Of a stretch of DNA of 11,019 bases, positions 1 to 5,122 are shown in pieces (the first letter of the stretch is position 1; each line of letters opens with the position of its first letter). This DNA comes from an uncultured Oscillospiraceae bacterium (GTDB lineage: Bacteria; Bacillota; Clostridia; Oscillospirales; Oscillospiraceae), in NCBI GenBank assembly GCA_910577805.1, contig CAJTOE010000082.1, forward strand, positions 1-11,019, written 5' to 3'. The notes below the pieces were generated by a model. It searched no databases. It had not been told where the DNA came from and was given only the letters and a program-made list of their open reading frames with translations. Made by a program: the position numbers and the translations under genes.

Positions 1-614
1 CGGACCACCCGGTACATTACATACCAGCCCTGGCTGAACAGGCAGACGAGGTTGATGATAAAGCAGATGATTGCCGCGATCTGAAGCACCACAATCGTCT
101 TCTCCAGGCTCGCGTCTTCCGCCATGCGGATGGCCTCCTCCCGTTCAATCACTTTGTCCAGGGAGGACACCAGCGAAGTCAGGGTTGGCTGAATCTCGCT
201 TTGGAAGCGCTCCTGTGCCGCGGCGGGATAGAAGGCGTGCTGCTCCAGCAGCTCGCCCGCCGTCTCATGGAGCGTGTGATGCAGAGGTTCTATAATCTCC
301 ATCTGTGCGATGATCTCCGGGTCGTCACTCTGCTCGTCTCCGTAGAGCCACTGGCCCAGGGCGCAGCTGGTATAATCCAGGCTTCCGGTAAACTCCGCAC
401 CGGCATAGAGCGCATTGCTCAGGTTGCTGGCCCAGCGGTAGTGGGCCGATTCTGCGCCGTAGGCCCGGCTGAGCAGATTGTTGGCGTTCTCCGTAGAGGC
501 GTTCGCCCGTTTGATCAAACTGACATTGGCCAGAACCACGATACAGAAAAGCAGCGTAGCCAATACACTGGCGCCAATGCGAATCAGTACAGAGCGTTTG
601 ATACTTGTAAACAT
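1..614 (-). CDS. Probable methyl-accepting chemotaxis-type receptor, N-terminal part, with extracytoplasmic CZB-like domain (partial)
   Basis: The gene reads leftwards and leaves the window; 204 N-terminal residues are visible. It starts at ATG 614-612, preceded by AGGTGAG eight bases upstream. The protein opens MFTSIKRSVLIRIG, has a membrane helix at about residues 9-31, an external segment 32-172 and a second helix at about 173-195, and is then cut where a HAMP domain would normally begin. The external segment contains H58..W61, C84 in CALGQWLYG, and HHTLH at 112-116. This is the His/Cys/His-His pattern of the CZB chemoreceptor zinc-binding domain (PF13682), which normally binds zinc with three His and one Cys and usually lies in the cytoplasm. 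The two-helix topology and N-terminal style suggest a chemoreceptor, but the signalling domain lies outside the window, so a sensor kinase or cyclase is not excluded. It lies downstream of fba but beyond fba's terminator. Confidence 0.7.
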   Translation of the reverse strand, partial: MFTSIKRSVLIRIGASVLATLLFCIVVLANVSLIKRANASTENANNLLSRAYGAESAHYRWASNLSNALYAGAEFTGSLDYTSCALGQWLYGDEQSDDPEIIAQMEIIEPLHHTLHETAGELLEQHAFYPAAAQERFQSEIQPTLTSLVSSLDKVIEREEAIRMAEDASLEKTIVVLQIAAIICFIINLVCLFSQGWYVMYRVV

Positions 615-642
615 ATTATTCACTCACCTACAAATTCTAACT

Positions 643-652
643 GGATTAATCC
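643..652. repeat. Perfect 10-bp palindrome GGATTAATCC upstream of the receptor gene
   Basis: GGATTAATCC reads the same on both strands and lies about 28 bases before the receptor start, probably in its leader or promoter. A half copy (TAATCC) occurs at 689-694. It could be an operator or chance; I could not assign a convincing promoter in 615-756. Confidence 0.3.
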
Positions 653-723
653 TGTTTTATTCTATGGACCAAATATGTGATTTGTTCTAATCCATTAAAA
701 GCGTGAAAAAATCCTTACGTTGG

Positions 724-756
724 CGCGTTACACGGTAAGCTTTTTCCTCGCGTTAC
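724..756. repeat. Direct repeat CGCGTTAC, two copies 25 bp apart
   Basis: CGCGTTAC occurs at 724-731 and again at 749-756, between the fba terminator and the receptor gene. Two exact 8-mers spaced 25 bases apart in a short intergenic stretch may be a regulator binding site for the receptor gene. No function can be read from the sequence. Confidence 0.3.
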
Positions 757-791
757 AAAAAGAGGAAGCGCCGCTGGGCGCTCCCTCTTTT
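757..791 (-). terminator. Rho-independent terminator of fba
   Basis: On the minus strand GAGGGAGCGCC, loop CAGC, GGCGCTTCCTC forms an 11-bp stem with one G-T wobble, followed by TTTTT. It begins 27 bases after the fba stop and separates fba from the receptor gene further left. The flanking A-run could extend the stem to about 15 bp and give some activity in the other direction. Confidence 0.9.
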
Positions 792-818
792 CGGAGCTCA
801 AGGGCAGAAACTTAGGAT

Positions 819-1784
819 TTACGCCTTGCCGTCGCAGCCCAGAACGTTAATCAGCTTATGCTTGACCAGTTCCTTGATGTTGGCGCGGGCGGGCTTGAGG
901 TACTCGCGGGGGTCGAACTTATCGGGATGCTCGTTGAAGAACTGACGGATGGTGCCGGTCATAGCCAGGCGCAGGTCGGAGTCGATGTTGATCTTACACA
1001 CGGCGCTGCGGGCGGCCTGACGGAGCTGCTCTTCGGGGATACCCACGGCGTCGGGCATTTTGCCGCCGTTCTCGTTGATCATCTTCACGAAATTCTGGGG
1101 CACGCTGGAGGAGCCGTGCAGCACGATGGGGAAGCCGGGCAGACGCTTGACCACCTCGTCCAGGATGTCGAAGCGCAGGGGCGGGGGAACCAGCTCGCCC
1201 TTCTCGTTGCGGGTACACTGGTCGGCGGTGAACTTATACGCACCGTGGCTGGTGCCGATGGCGATGGCCAGAGAGTCGCAGCCGGTCTTGGAGACGAACT
1301 CCTCCACCTCTTCGGGGCGGGTGTAAGAGGAGTCCTCGGCAGAGACCTGGACCTCGTCCTCTACGCCGGCCAGGCTGCCCAGCTCGGCCTCGACCACGAC
1401 GCCGTGGTCATGGGCGTACTCGACGACCTTCTTGGTGATCTCGATGTTCTCGGCAAAGGGCTTGGAGCTGGCGTCGATCATAACAGAGGTAAAGCCGCCG
1501 TCCACGCAGGACTTACAGGTCTCGAAGCTGTCGCCGTGGTCCAGGTGCAGGCAGATGGGCAGGCCGGTCTCAATGATGGCGGACTCCACCAGCTTCACCA
1601 GATAGGTATGGTTGGCGTAGGCGCGGGCGCCCTTGGAAACCTGAAGGATCAGGGGGGCGTTGACCTCTTTGGCCGCCTCGGTGATACCCTGGACGATTTC
1701 CATGTTGTTGACGTTGAAGGCACCGATGGCGTAACCACCGTTGTAGGCTTTCTTAAACATCTCAGTTGTAGTAACAAGGGGCAT
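819..1784 (-). CDS. fba: Class II fructose-bisphosphate aldolase
   Basis: This cytoplasmic enzyme cleaves fructose 1,6-bisphosphate to dihydroxyacetone phosphate and glyceraldehyde 3-phosphate in glycolysis, and works in reverse in gluconeogenesis. The 321 residues form a full-length, zinc-dependent class II aldolase barrel. Visible signatures are LDHGDS at 81-86 (catalytic D82, zinc ligand H83), VEAELG around E134, GTSHGAY with H180, LHGSSSV with H223, and KINIDSD at 264-270 for phosphate binding. The start ATG is supported by TAAGGAGGAT upstream. The gene is monocistronic: it has its own promoter at 1817-1844 and a strong terminator at 757-791. It is divergent from the phosphofructokinase gene, so the enzymes making and cleaving fructose 1,6-bisphosphate share one control region. 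Nothing looks truncated. The assignment is firm; only exact substrate preference (for example tagatose bisphosphate) is open. Confidence 0.96.
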   Translation of the reverse strand: MPLVTTTEMFKKAYNGGYAIGAFNVNNMEIVQGITEAAKEVNAPLILQVSKGARAYANHTYLVKLVESAIIETGLPICLHLDHGDSFETCKSCVDGGFTSVMIDASSKPFAENIEITKKVVEYAHDHGVVVEAELGSLAGVEDEVQVSAEDSSYTRPEEVEEFVSKTGCDSLAIAIGTSHGAYKFTADQCTRNEKGELVPPPLRFDILDEVVKRLPGFPIVLHGSSSVPQNFVKMINENGGKMPDAVGIPEEQLRQAARSAVCKINIDSDLRLAMTGTIRQFFNEHPDKFDPREYLKPARANIKELVKHKLINVLGCDGKA

Positions 1785-1816
1785 GGTAATATCCTCCTTA
1801 TAATAAAGTCGCTTCT

Positions 1817-1844
1817 ATTTTACCACAAATTCTCCAGAATGCAA
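1817..1844 (-). promoter_or_regulatory. Promoter of fba
   Basis: On the minus strand TTGCAT (1844-1839), a 16-base spacer and TAAAAT (1822-1817) form a sigma-A-type promoter. TGG directly before TAAAAT gives an extended -10. The predicted start near 1810 leaves a leader of about 25 bases, which is too short for a riboswitch. Confidence 0.75.
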
Positions 1845-1862
1845 CAGGCAAGGGGCAAAAAA

Positions 1863-1891
1863 CTACAAGCCCAGAGTTCGCTCTTTTGTAG
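1863..1891. other. Hairpin between the divergent fba and pfk promoters
   Basis: CTACAA ... AGAG-TTCG-CTCT ... TTGTAG can fold into a two-part stem capped by a TTCG tetraloop, with a small internal bulge. It lies just upstream of the fba -35 box and well upstream of the pfk promoter, so it should not be part of either main transcript. A regulator binding site or a remnant of a small RNA are possible readings. Confidence 0.35.
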
Positions 1892-1917
1892 GATTTGTGA
1901 AAGGACCACAACGCTGC

Positions 1918-1945
1918 GGGGATTTTGGGGGAATTGCGGTGGGGG
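1918..1945 (+). other. G-rich tract with possible quadruplex-forming runs
   Basis: GGGG, GGGGG, GG and GGGGG follow one another within 28 bases, separated by loops of 5, 6 and 1 bases. The short third run would limit a quadruplex to two tetrads. The tract lies midway between the two divergent glycolytic promoters and stands out from the AT-rich promoter DNA around it. Confidence 0.35.
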
Positions 1946-1996
1946 AAAACCGAAAGATTCCTCTCCTTTCTGAATTAAAGTCTATTGAAGTTGCCG

Positions 1997-2025
1997 TTTA
2001 CAACGCGAAAAGTTTTTGCTATAAT
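1997..2025 (+). promoter_or_regulatory. Promoter of the phosphofructokinase gene
   Basis: TTTACA (1997-2002), a 17-base spacer and TATAAT (2020-2025), with TGC before the -10 box (extended -10), make a near-consensus sigma-A promoter. This fits strong expression of a glycolytic gene. The leader is about 55 bases, with no visible riboswitch or attenuator. Confidence 0.85.
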
Positions 2026-2072
2026 GTTCCTGTTTCAAACCATCACCCATTCCGCAAAGGATAATTAATTTT

Positions 2073-2077
2073 GGAGG
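2073..2077 (+). promoter_or_regulatory. Ribosome binding site deciding the phosphofructokinase start
   Basis: GGAGG lies eight bases before ATG 2086. The in-frame TTG at 2071 overlaps this site and cannot be served by it, so the protein starts at ATG 2086 (MSNELKGA). Confidence 0.85.
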
Positions 2078-2085
2078 TAATCAAC

Positions 2086-3327
2086 ATGAGCAACGAATTG
2101 AAGGGCGCCCTGATTATTGGTCAGTCCGGCGGCCCCACTTCCGTCATCAACGCCAGCGCCTATGGCGTGATCCGTACCGCGCTGGATAACCCGGCCATCA
2201 CCGCCGTTTACGGTGCGGCCCACGGCATCAAGGGCGTGCTGAACGACAAGCTGTACGACATGGGCCAGGAGGACGCCAAGGAGCTGGAGCTTCTGCTGAA
2301 CACCCCCTCCTCCGAGCTTGGCTCCTGCCGCTACAAGATCGCCGACCCCGACAAGGACGACACCGACTACAAGCGCATCCTGGAGATTTTCCAGAAGTAT
2401 GATGTGCGCTACTTCTTCTACAACGGCGGCAACGACTCCATGGACACCTGCAACAAGATTTCCAAGTACATGCAGAAAGTTGGCTACGAGTGCCGCATCA
2501 TGGGCGTACCTAAGACCATCGACAACGACCTGTTCGGCACCGACCACTGCCCCGGCTTCGCCTCTGCCGCCAAGTATATCGCCACCTCCTGCGCCGAGGT
2601 CTACAAGGACGCCCGTGTGTATGACACCGGCATGGTGACTGTCATTGAGATTATGGGCCGTCACGCCGGCTGGCTGGCCGGCGCTGCCGCGCTGGCCGGA
2701 GTCGTGGGCTGCGCCCCTGACCTGGTCTACCTGCCTGAGGTGAACTTTGATATGGACAAGTTCCTCAACGACGTGGATACCATTTATAAGAAGAACGGCA
2801 ACTGCATCGTAGCGGTCTCCGAGGGCATCCACTACGCCGACGGTACTTTCGTTTCCGAGGCCAAGACCTCCGCCACCGACGGCTTCGGCCACGCTCAGCT
2901 GGGCGGTCTGGCCGCGCTGCTGGCTAACATCGTCAAGGAGCGCACTGGTGCCAAGGTCCGCGGCATCGAGCTGTCCCTGCTCCAGCGCTGCGGCGCGCAT
3001 GTGGCCTCCCGCACCGACATCGACGAATCCTTCCTGGCCGGTAAGACCGCCGTGGAGGCCGCGGTGTCCGGTGAGACCGACAAAATGGTTGGCTTCGACT
3101 GCTCCCGTGAGGGCGGCAAGTACACCTGCCAGACCAAGCTGTTCAACCTGTCCGAGGTGGCCAACTTTGAGAAGAAGGTCCCCCTGGAGTGGATCAATGC
3201 GGAGGGCAACGGCGTGACCCAGGACTTCATTGACTATGCTCTGCCCCTCATCCAGGGCGACGCCAAGGCTCCCACTGAGAACTCCCTCCCCCGGTTCGCC
3301 CGGCTGAAGAAGGTTCTGGCTAAGTAA
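2086..3327 (+). CDS. pfp: 6-phosphofructokinase, predicted pyrophosphate-dependent
   Basis: This cytoplasmic enzyme phosphorylates fructose 6-phosphate to fructose 1,6-bisphosphate, the committing step of glycolysis. The 413 residues carry PfkA-superfamily signatures: GQSGGPTSVIN at 12-22, NGGNDS at 113-118, PKTIDND at 142-148 and MGRHAGW at 190-196. In ATP-dependent bacterial enzymes the two key sites read GGDGS and PGTIDND. Here Asp117 and Lys143 replace the two glycines, the established hallmark of PPi-dependent enzymes, in which these side chains block the ATP site. PPi use is therefore predicted, and such enzymes run reversibly. One oddity is Asn116 where most family members have Asp. 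The length is longer than the roughly 320 residues of short ATP enzymes and typical of long PPi-type clades. The gene is monocistronic and divergent from fba. Confidence 0.93.
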   Translation: MSNELKGALIIGQSGGPTSVINASAYGVIRTALDNPAITAVYGAAHGIKGVLNDKLYDMGQEDAKELELLLNTPSSELGSCRYKIADPDKDDTDYKRILEIFQKYDVRYFFYNGGNDSMDTCNKISKYMQKVGYECRIMGVPKTIDNDLFGTDHCPGFASAAKYIATSCAEVYKDARVYDTGMVTVIEIMGRHAGWLAGAAALAGVVGCAPDLVYLPEVNFDMDKFLNDVDTIYKKNGNCIVAVSEGIHYADGTFVSEAKTSATDGFGHAQLGGLAALLANIVKERTGAKVRGIELSLLQRCGAHVASRTDIDESFLAGKTAVEAAVSGETDKMVGFDCSREGGKYTCQTKLFNLSEVANFEKKVPLEWINAEGNGVTQDFIDYALPLIQGDAKAPTENSLPRFARLKKVLAK

Positions 3328-3368
3328 GGAAAATAGTTGTAAACAATCCCCACCACCCTTCGGGCGGA

Positions 3369-3386
3369 GCCCCTTTCAAAAGGGGC
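3369..3386 (+). other. Small hairpin after the phosphofructokinase gene
   Basis: GCCCCTT-TCAA-AAGGGGC forms a 7-bp stem, but no proper T-run follows (CTTTGG). It may be a pausing or mRNA 3'-end stabilising structure in front of the real terminator at 3416-3457. Confidence 0.4.
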
Positions 3387-3415
3387 CTTTGGATACAGCT
3401 GAAAAACAAACGCGA

Positions 3416-3457
3416 AAAAGCCGCCGCTGTCAGTGATTAGAGACAGCGGCGGTTTTT
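3416..3457. terminator. Bidirectional terminator between pfk and the ribbon-helix-helix gene
   Basis: CCGCCGCTGTC (3421-3431), a 10-base loop and GACAGCGGCGG (3442-3452) form a perfect 11-bp stem. AAAAAG precedes it and TTTTT follows, so both strands give a stem plus T-run. It serves the phosphofructokinase gene on the plus strand and the small regulator gene (stop at 3465) on the minus strand. Confidence 0.9.
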
Positions 3458-3464
3458 AACGTAC

Positions 3465-3635
3465 TTATTCTGCGGAAAGAGACGTAATATATTGCTCCAA
3501 AATAAATTCAATCTGTTTTGCTGCGGAGCGTTTGTTTTTTTCCGCCTCCAGCTTTATTTTTTCCAACAACGCAGAATTAATCCGCATGGTAAAACGCGTT
3601 TGATCGTCCCGTGTAAACGGGTCATTGTTTTTCAT
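3465..3635 (-). CDS. Small Arc-like ribbon-helix-helix DNA-binding protein
   Basis: This 56-residue protein starts at ATG 3635-3633, preceded by AAGGAGG with seven bases of spacing, one of the best ribosome sites in the window. The sequence has a strand TRFTMRIN (13-20), helix SALLEKIKLEAEKNK (21-35) and second helix starting at RSAAKQ, ending in EFILEQYI. This is the strand-helix-helix pattern of Arc/MetJ-type repressors, which dimerise and put the strand into the major groove. Such proteins repress their own or neighbouring promoters, and some are antitoxins or plasmid regulators. No toxin gene accompanies it here: the next gene upstream is an xre regulator and the gene beyond the terminator is phosphofructokinase. 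It has its own promoter overlapping tandem TGGCAT boxes, which suggests autoregulation. The target beyond itself is unknown. Confidence 0.85.
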   Translation of the reverse strand: MKNNDPFTRDDQTRFTMRINSALLEKIKLEAEKNKRSAAKQIEFILEQYITSLSAE

Positions 3636-3654
3636 AGAGAAAACCTCCTTATTG

Positions 3655-3679
3655 ATGCCAGATTAATGCCAGTATGACA
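3655..3679 (-). promoter_or_regulatory. Tandem TGGCAT boxes, candidate operator of the RHH protein
   Basis: On the minus strand TGGCAT occurs at 3671-3666 and again at 3660-3655, exactly 11 bases apart (about one helical turn). A degenerate TGTCAT lies at 3679-3674. The boxes sit on and just after the -10 element and before the ribosome site. Arc-family repressors commonly bind such spaced short sites cooperatively. Flanking CTTATTG/CAATAAG also forms a 7-bp inverted repeat around the whole element. Confidence 0.5.
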
Positions 3680-3699
3680 CAATAAGAGAAAAAAGTAAA
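3671..3699 (-). promoter_or_regulatory. Promoter of the RHH gene
   Basis: TTTACT (3699-3694), a 17-base spacer and CATACT (3676-3671), with TGT immediately before the -10 hexamer, form a moderate extended -10 promoter. The -10 end overlaps the first TGGCAT box, so a bound repressor would exclude RNA polymerase. Confidence 0.55.
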
Positions 3700-3721
3700 C
3701 TGCAAATCGTAAACTATGGCC

Positions 3722-4345
3722 TCACCCTTTCCCCTTCCAGCCTAAACCGTAATGCAGCCGCAGAGCTTTTACGCTCTGCACCAAAAATGGGACCAATGCC
3801 AGCTGGCTCAACAACAGCCCGTATCCATTAGGCACCCAATTCAGCAGTCTTGGCAAGATGCAAATTACTGCCAAGCAAGCGGAATCTGGTATCAGAAGAA
3901 TTCGGGCAGGTTTTGTTGTGGTTGTGTAATAATCCCAGTTCAGCCGGAACAAGACACCGCAAATCACCAGAGTCATACCACCCCAGATGAGCCAGTTTAT
4001 TTCTCGTCCCTGCCGCAGCTCCGAGTGGATGTTTGCCAGCATCCCCAACGCAAAGCATCGGGCCAGAAAGCCAGCCCCTACCATCATTTGACGATGCTTC
4101 AAGCTCTTCTCAGCTGACTGTACCGCTGGCGTCTCATTCTCACTGTCGCAGTCGTCCCGAAGCAGATAATCGGTAGAAACCCCAAACACCTGACTGATCG
4201 CCAGTACATTAGTGGTATCCGGCACCACCTCACCCAGCTCCCAGCGGGAAACAGCCTGCCGGGAAACATCCAGCTTTAGTGCCAGCGCCTCCTGACTCAA
4301 TTTTCTCTCTTTCCTTAGCCTGTACAGCTTTTCTCCAAACGTCAT
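3722..4345 (-). CDS. XRE-family helix-turn-helix regulator with C-terminal membrane domain
   Basis: The 207-residue protein begins at ATG 4345-4343 with AAGGAGGA seven bases upstream. The frame stays open upstream to 4507, but that stretch lacks a start signal and overlaps the neighbouring gene. Residues about 4-62 form an HTH_3/Cro-C1 domain: FGEKLYRLRKERKLSQEALA, then SRQAVSRWELG as recognition helix, then the usual end VSTDYLL. After a polar linker (63-84) come four hydrophobic stretches, near 87-105, 116-135, 147-168 and 173-192, which look like membrane helices. Such HTH-membrane fusions in Firmicutes are thought to keep the regulator at the membrane, with the DNA-binding part in the cytoplasm. 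Its signal and targets are unknown. It follows the yoaK-like gene by 97 bases with no terminator between, so it may be co-transcribed. Confidence 0.85.
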   Translation of the reverse strand: MTFGEKLYRLRKERKLSQEALALKLDVSRQAVSRWELGEVVPDTTNVLAISQVFGVSTDYLLRDDCDSENETPAVQSAEKSLKHRQMMVGAGFLARCFALGMLANIHSELRQGREINWLIWGGMTLVICGVLFRLNWDYYTTTTKPARILLIPDSACLAVICILPRLLNWVPNGYGLLLSQLALVPFLVQSVKALRLHYGLGWKGKG

Positions 4346-4442
4346 AGCGCAGTCCTCCTTTCGTGCTTCCAGTCTACCAAACGGCAGAAAATCTGTCTGC
4401 AACATCTGGGTGGAACCGCCGCAACTAGAAGTGGAAGTTGAT

Positions 4443-5096
4443 TTAAAACATTTTTGCAAACGCAATTCCCAAAGGAACCACCGCCAGCAGCACCGTTTTT
4501 TCACCAAAGCTTCCAGACAACAGGCCGCTGACCACGGCCCCCGTCACAAACGACAAAATAAGCCCATAATAGAGCCGCGCTTTTCCGCTGGCCGTCCTCT
4601 CCCCTTTCACCACATACCGAAACAGAAATTCCGTGCCGCTGCGCAGATTCCCGGTACACATCGTTGTTGCACAGCCGCACCCCTCAAACTGACGGAAGGA
4701 CTCAATCTGCACCGCACTGGTGAACGCGATCAGCACATTTGCCAGGGAATCCAAGCTTCCTGTGGGAATCAGGGAAACGACAGCCAGCACCACACATTCC
4801 GCCAGCAGGATGCTCTGCCGCCAGTGCAGCCCCACGGGACGGCGCTCAAAATGCAGGTGCAGCAGCTCCGCCGCCAGCACTCCGGCGGCAAATGCCAAAA
4901 TGGGCCACAGATAATAGGCGGCCTCGTTCAGCCGTCCTTGGGACAGGTTGATACCCAGCAGGACCAGATTTCCGGTTTCCGCAGTCGCAAAGACCTCTCC
5001 CCGGACCAAATAGGTATACGCGTCCAGAATCCCTCCCGCCATGGCCAGCAGCAACCCCACCGGAAGGGATTCCGAAGGTTTTATTTCATGTTCCAT
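4443..5096 (-). CDS. YoaK/DUF1275 family membrane protein
   Basis: This 217-residue, largely hydrophobic protein probably has about six membrane helices. The family signature is clear: GGILDAYTYL at 21-30, then GEVFATAETGNLVLLGI at 33-49, and SFRQFEGCGCATTMCTGNLRSG at 133-154, the two related TGN segments of DUF1275. The first TGN is preceded by Glu where many members have Gln. The cellular role of the family is not established; transport has been suggested. I chose ATG 5096, preceded by TAAGGAAAG, which is weak and close. TTG 5117 would add seven residues and lies five bases after the upstream gene's stop, so translational coupling makes either start plausible. The gene follows the DUF362 gene with a gap of about 26 bases and is probably in the same operon. 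Confidence 0.85.
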   Translation of the reverse strand: MEHEIKPSESLPVGLLLAMAGGILDAYTYLVRGEVFATAETGNLVLLGINLSQGRLNEAAYYLWPILAFAAGVLAAELLHLHFERRPVGLHWRQSILLAECVVLAVVSLIPTGSLDSLANVLIAFTSAVQIESFRQFEGCGCATTMCTGNLRSGTEFLFRYVVKGERTASGKARLYYGLILSFVTGAVVSGLLSGSFGEKTVLLAVVPLGIAFAKMF

Positions 5097-5122
5097 TCTT
5101 TCCTTATTGTTTGGCAATCGCT

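Noticed and set aside
201..690. Plus-strand frames 201-680 and 478-690
   Set aside because: They lie mostly opposite the receptor gene, whose protein has clear membrane helices and a CZB-like pattern.
1863..1891. Hairpin read as a transcription terminator
   Set aside because: It has no T-run on either side and is not downstream of any gene end; left as an unexplained structure.
858..1973. Long plus-strand open frame opposite fba
   Set aside because: It is the complement of the certain fba gene; its Gly/Val/Leu/Asp/His-rich, repetitive sequence is typical of antisense frames in GC-rich genes, and there is no ribosome site.
2065..3000. Minus-strand open frame opposite the phosphofructokinase gene
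   Set aside because: It is a shadow of a well-supported gene on the other strand, with low-complexity VVGVG-type composition.
3492..3677. Plus-strand 61-residue frame
   Set aside because: It is antisense to the ribbon-helix-helix gene and its promoter, which has a strong ribosome site and a recognisable fold.
3465..4345. Toxin-antitoxin module formed by the RHH and XRE genes
   Set aside because: Neither gene looks like a toxin and each has its own ribosome site; there is no small toxin-like ORF beside them.
4346..4507. N-terminal extension of the XRE protein by 54 residues
   Set aside because: No start signal, it overlaps the yoaK-like gene, and the HTH domain begins right after ATG 4345, which has AAGGAGGA in front.
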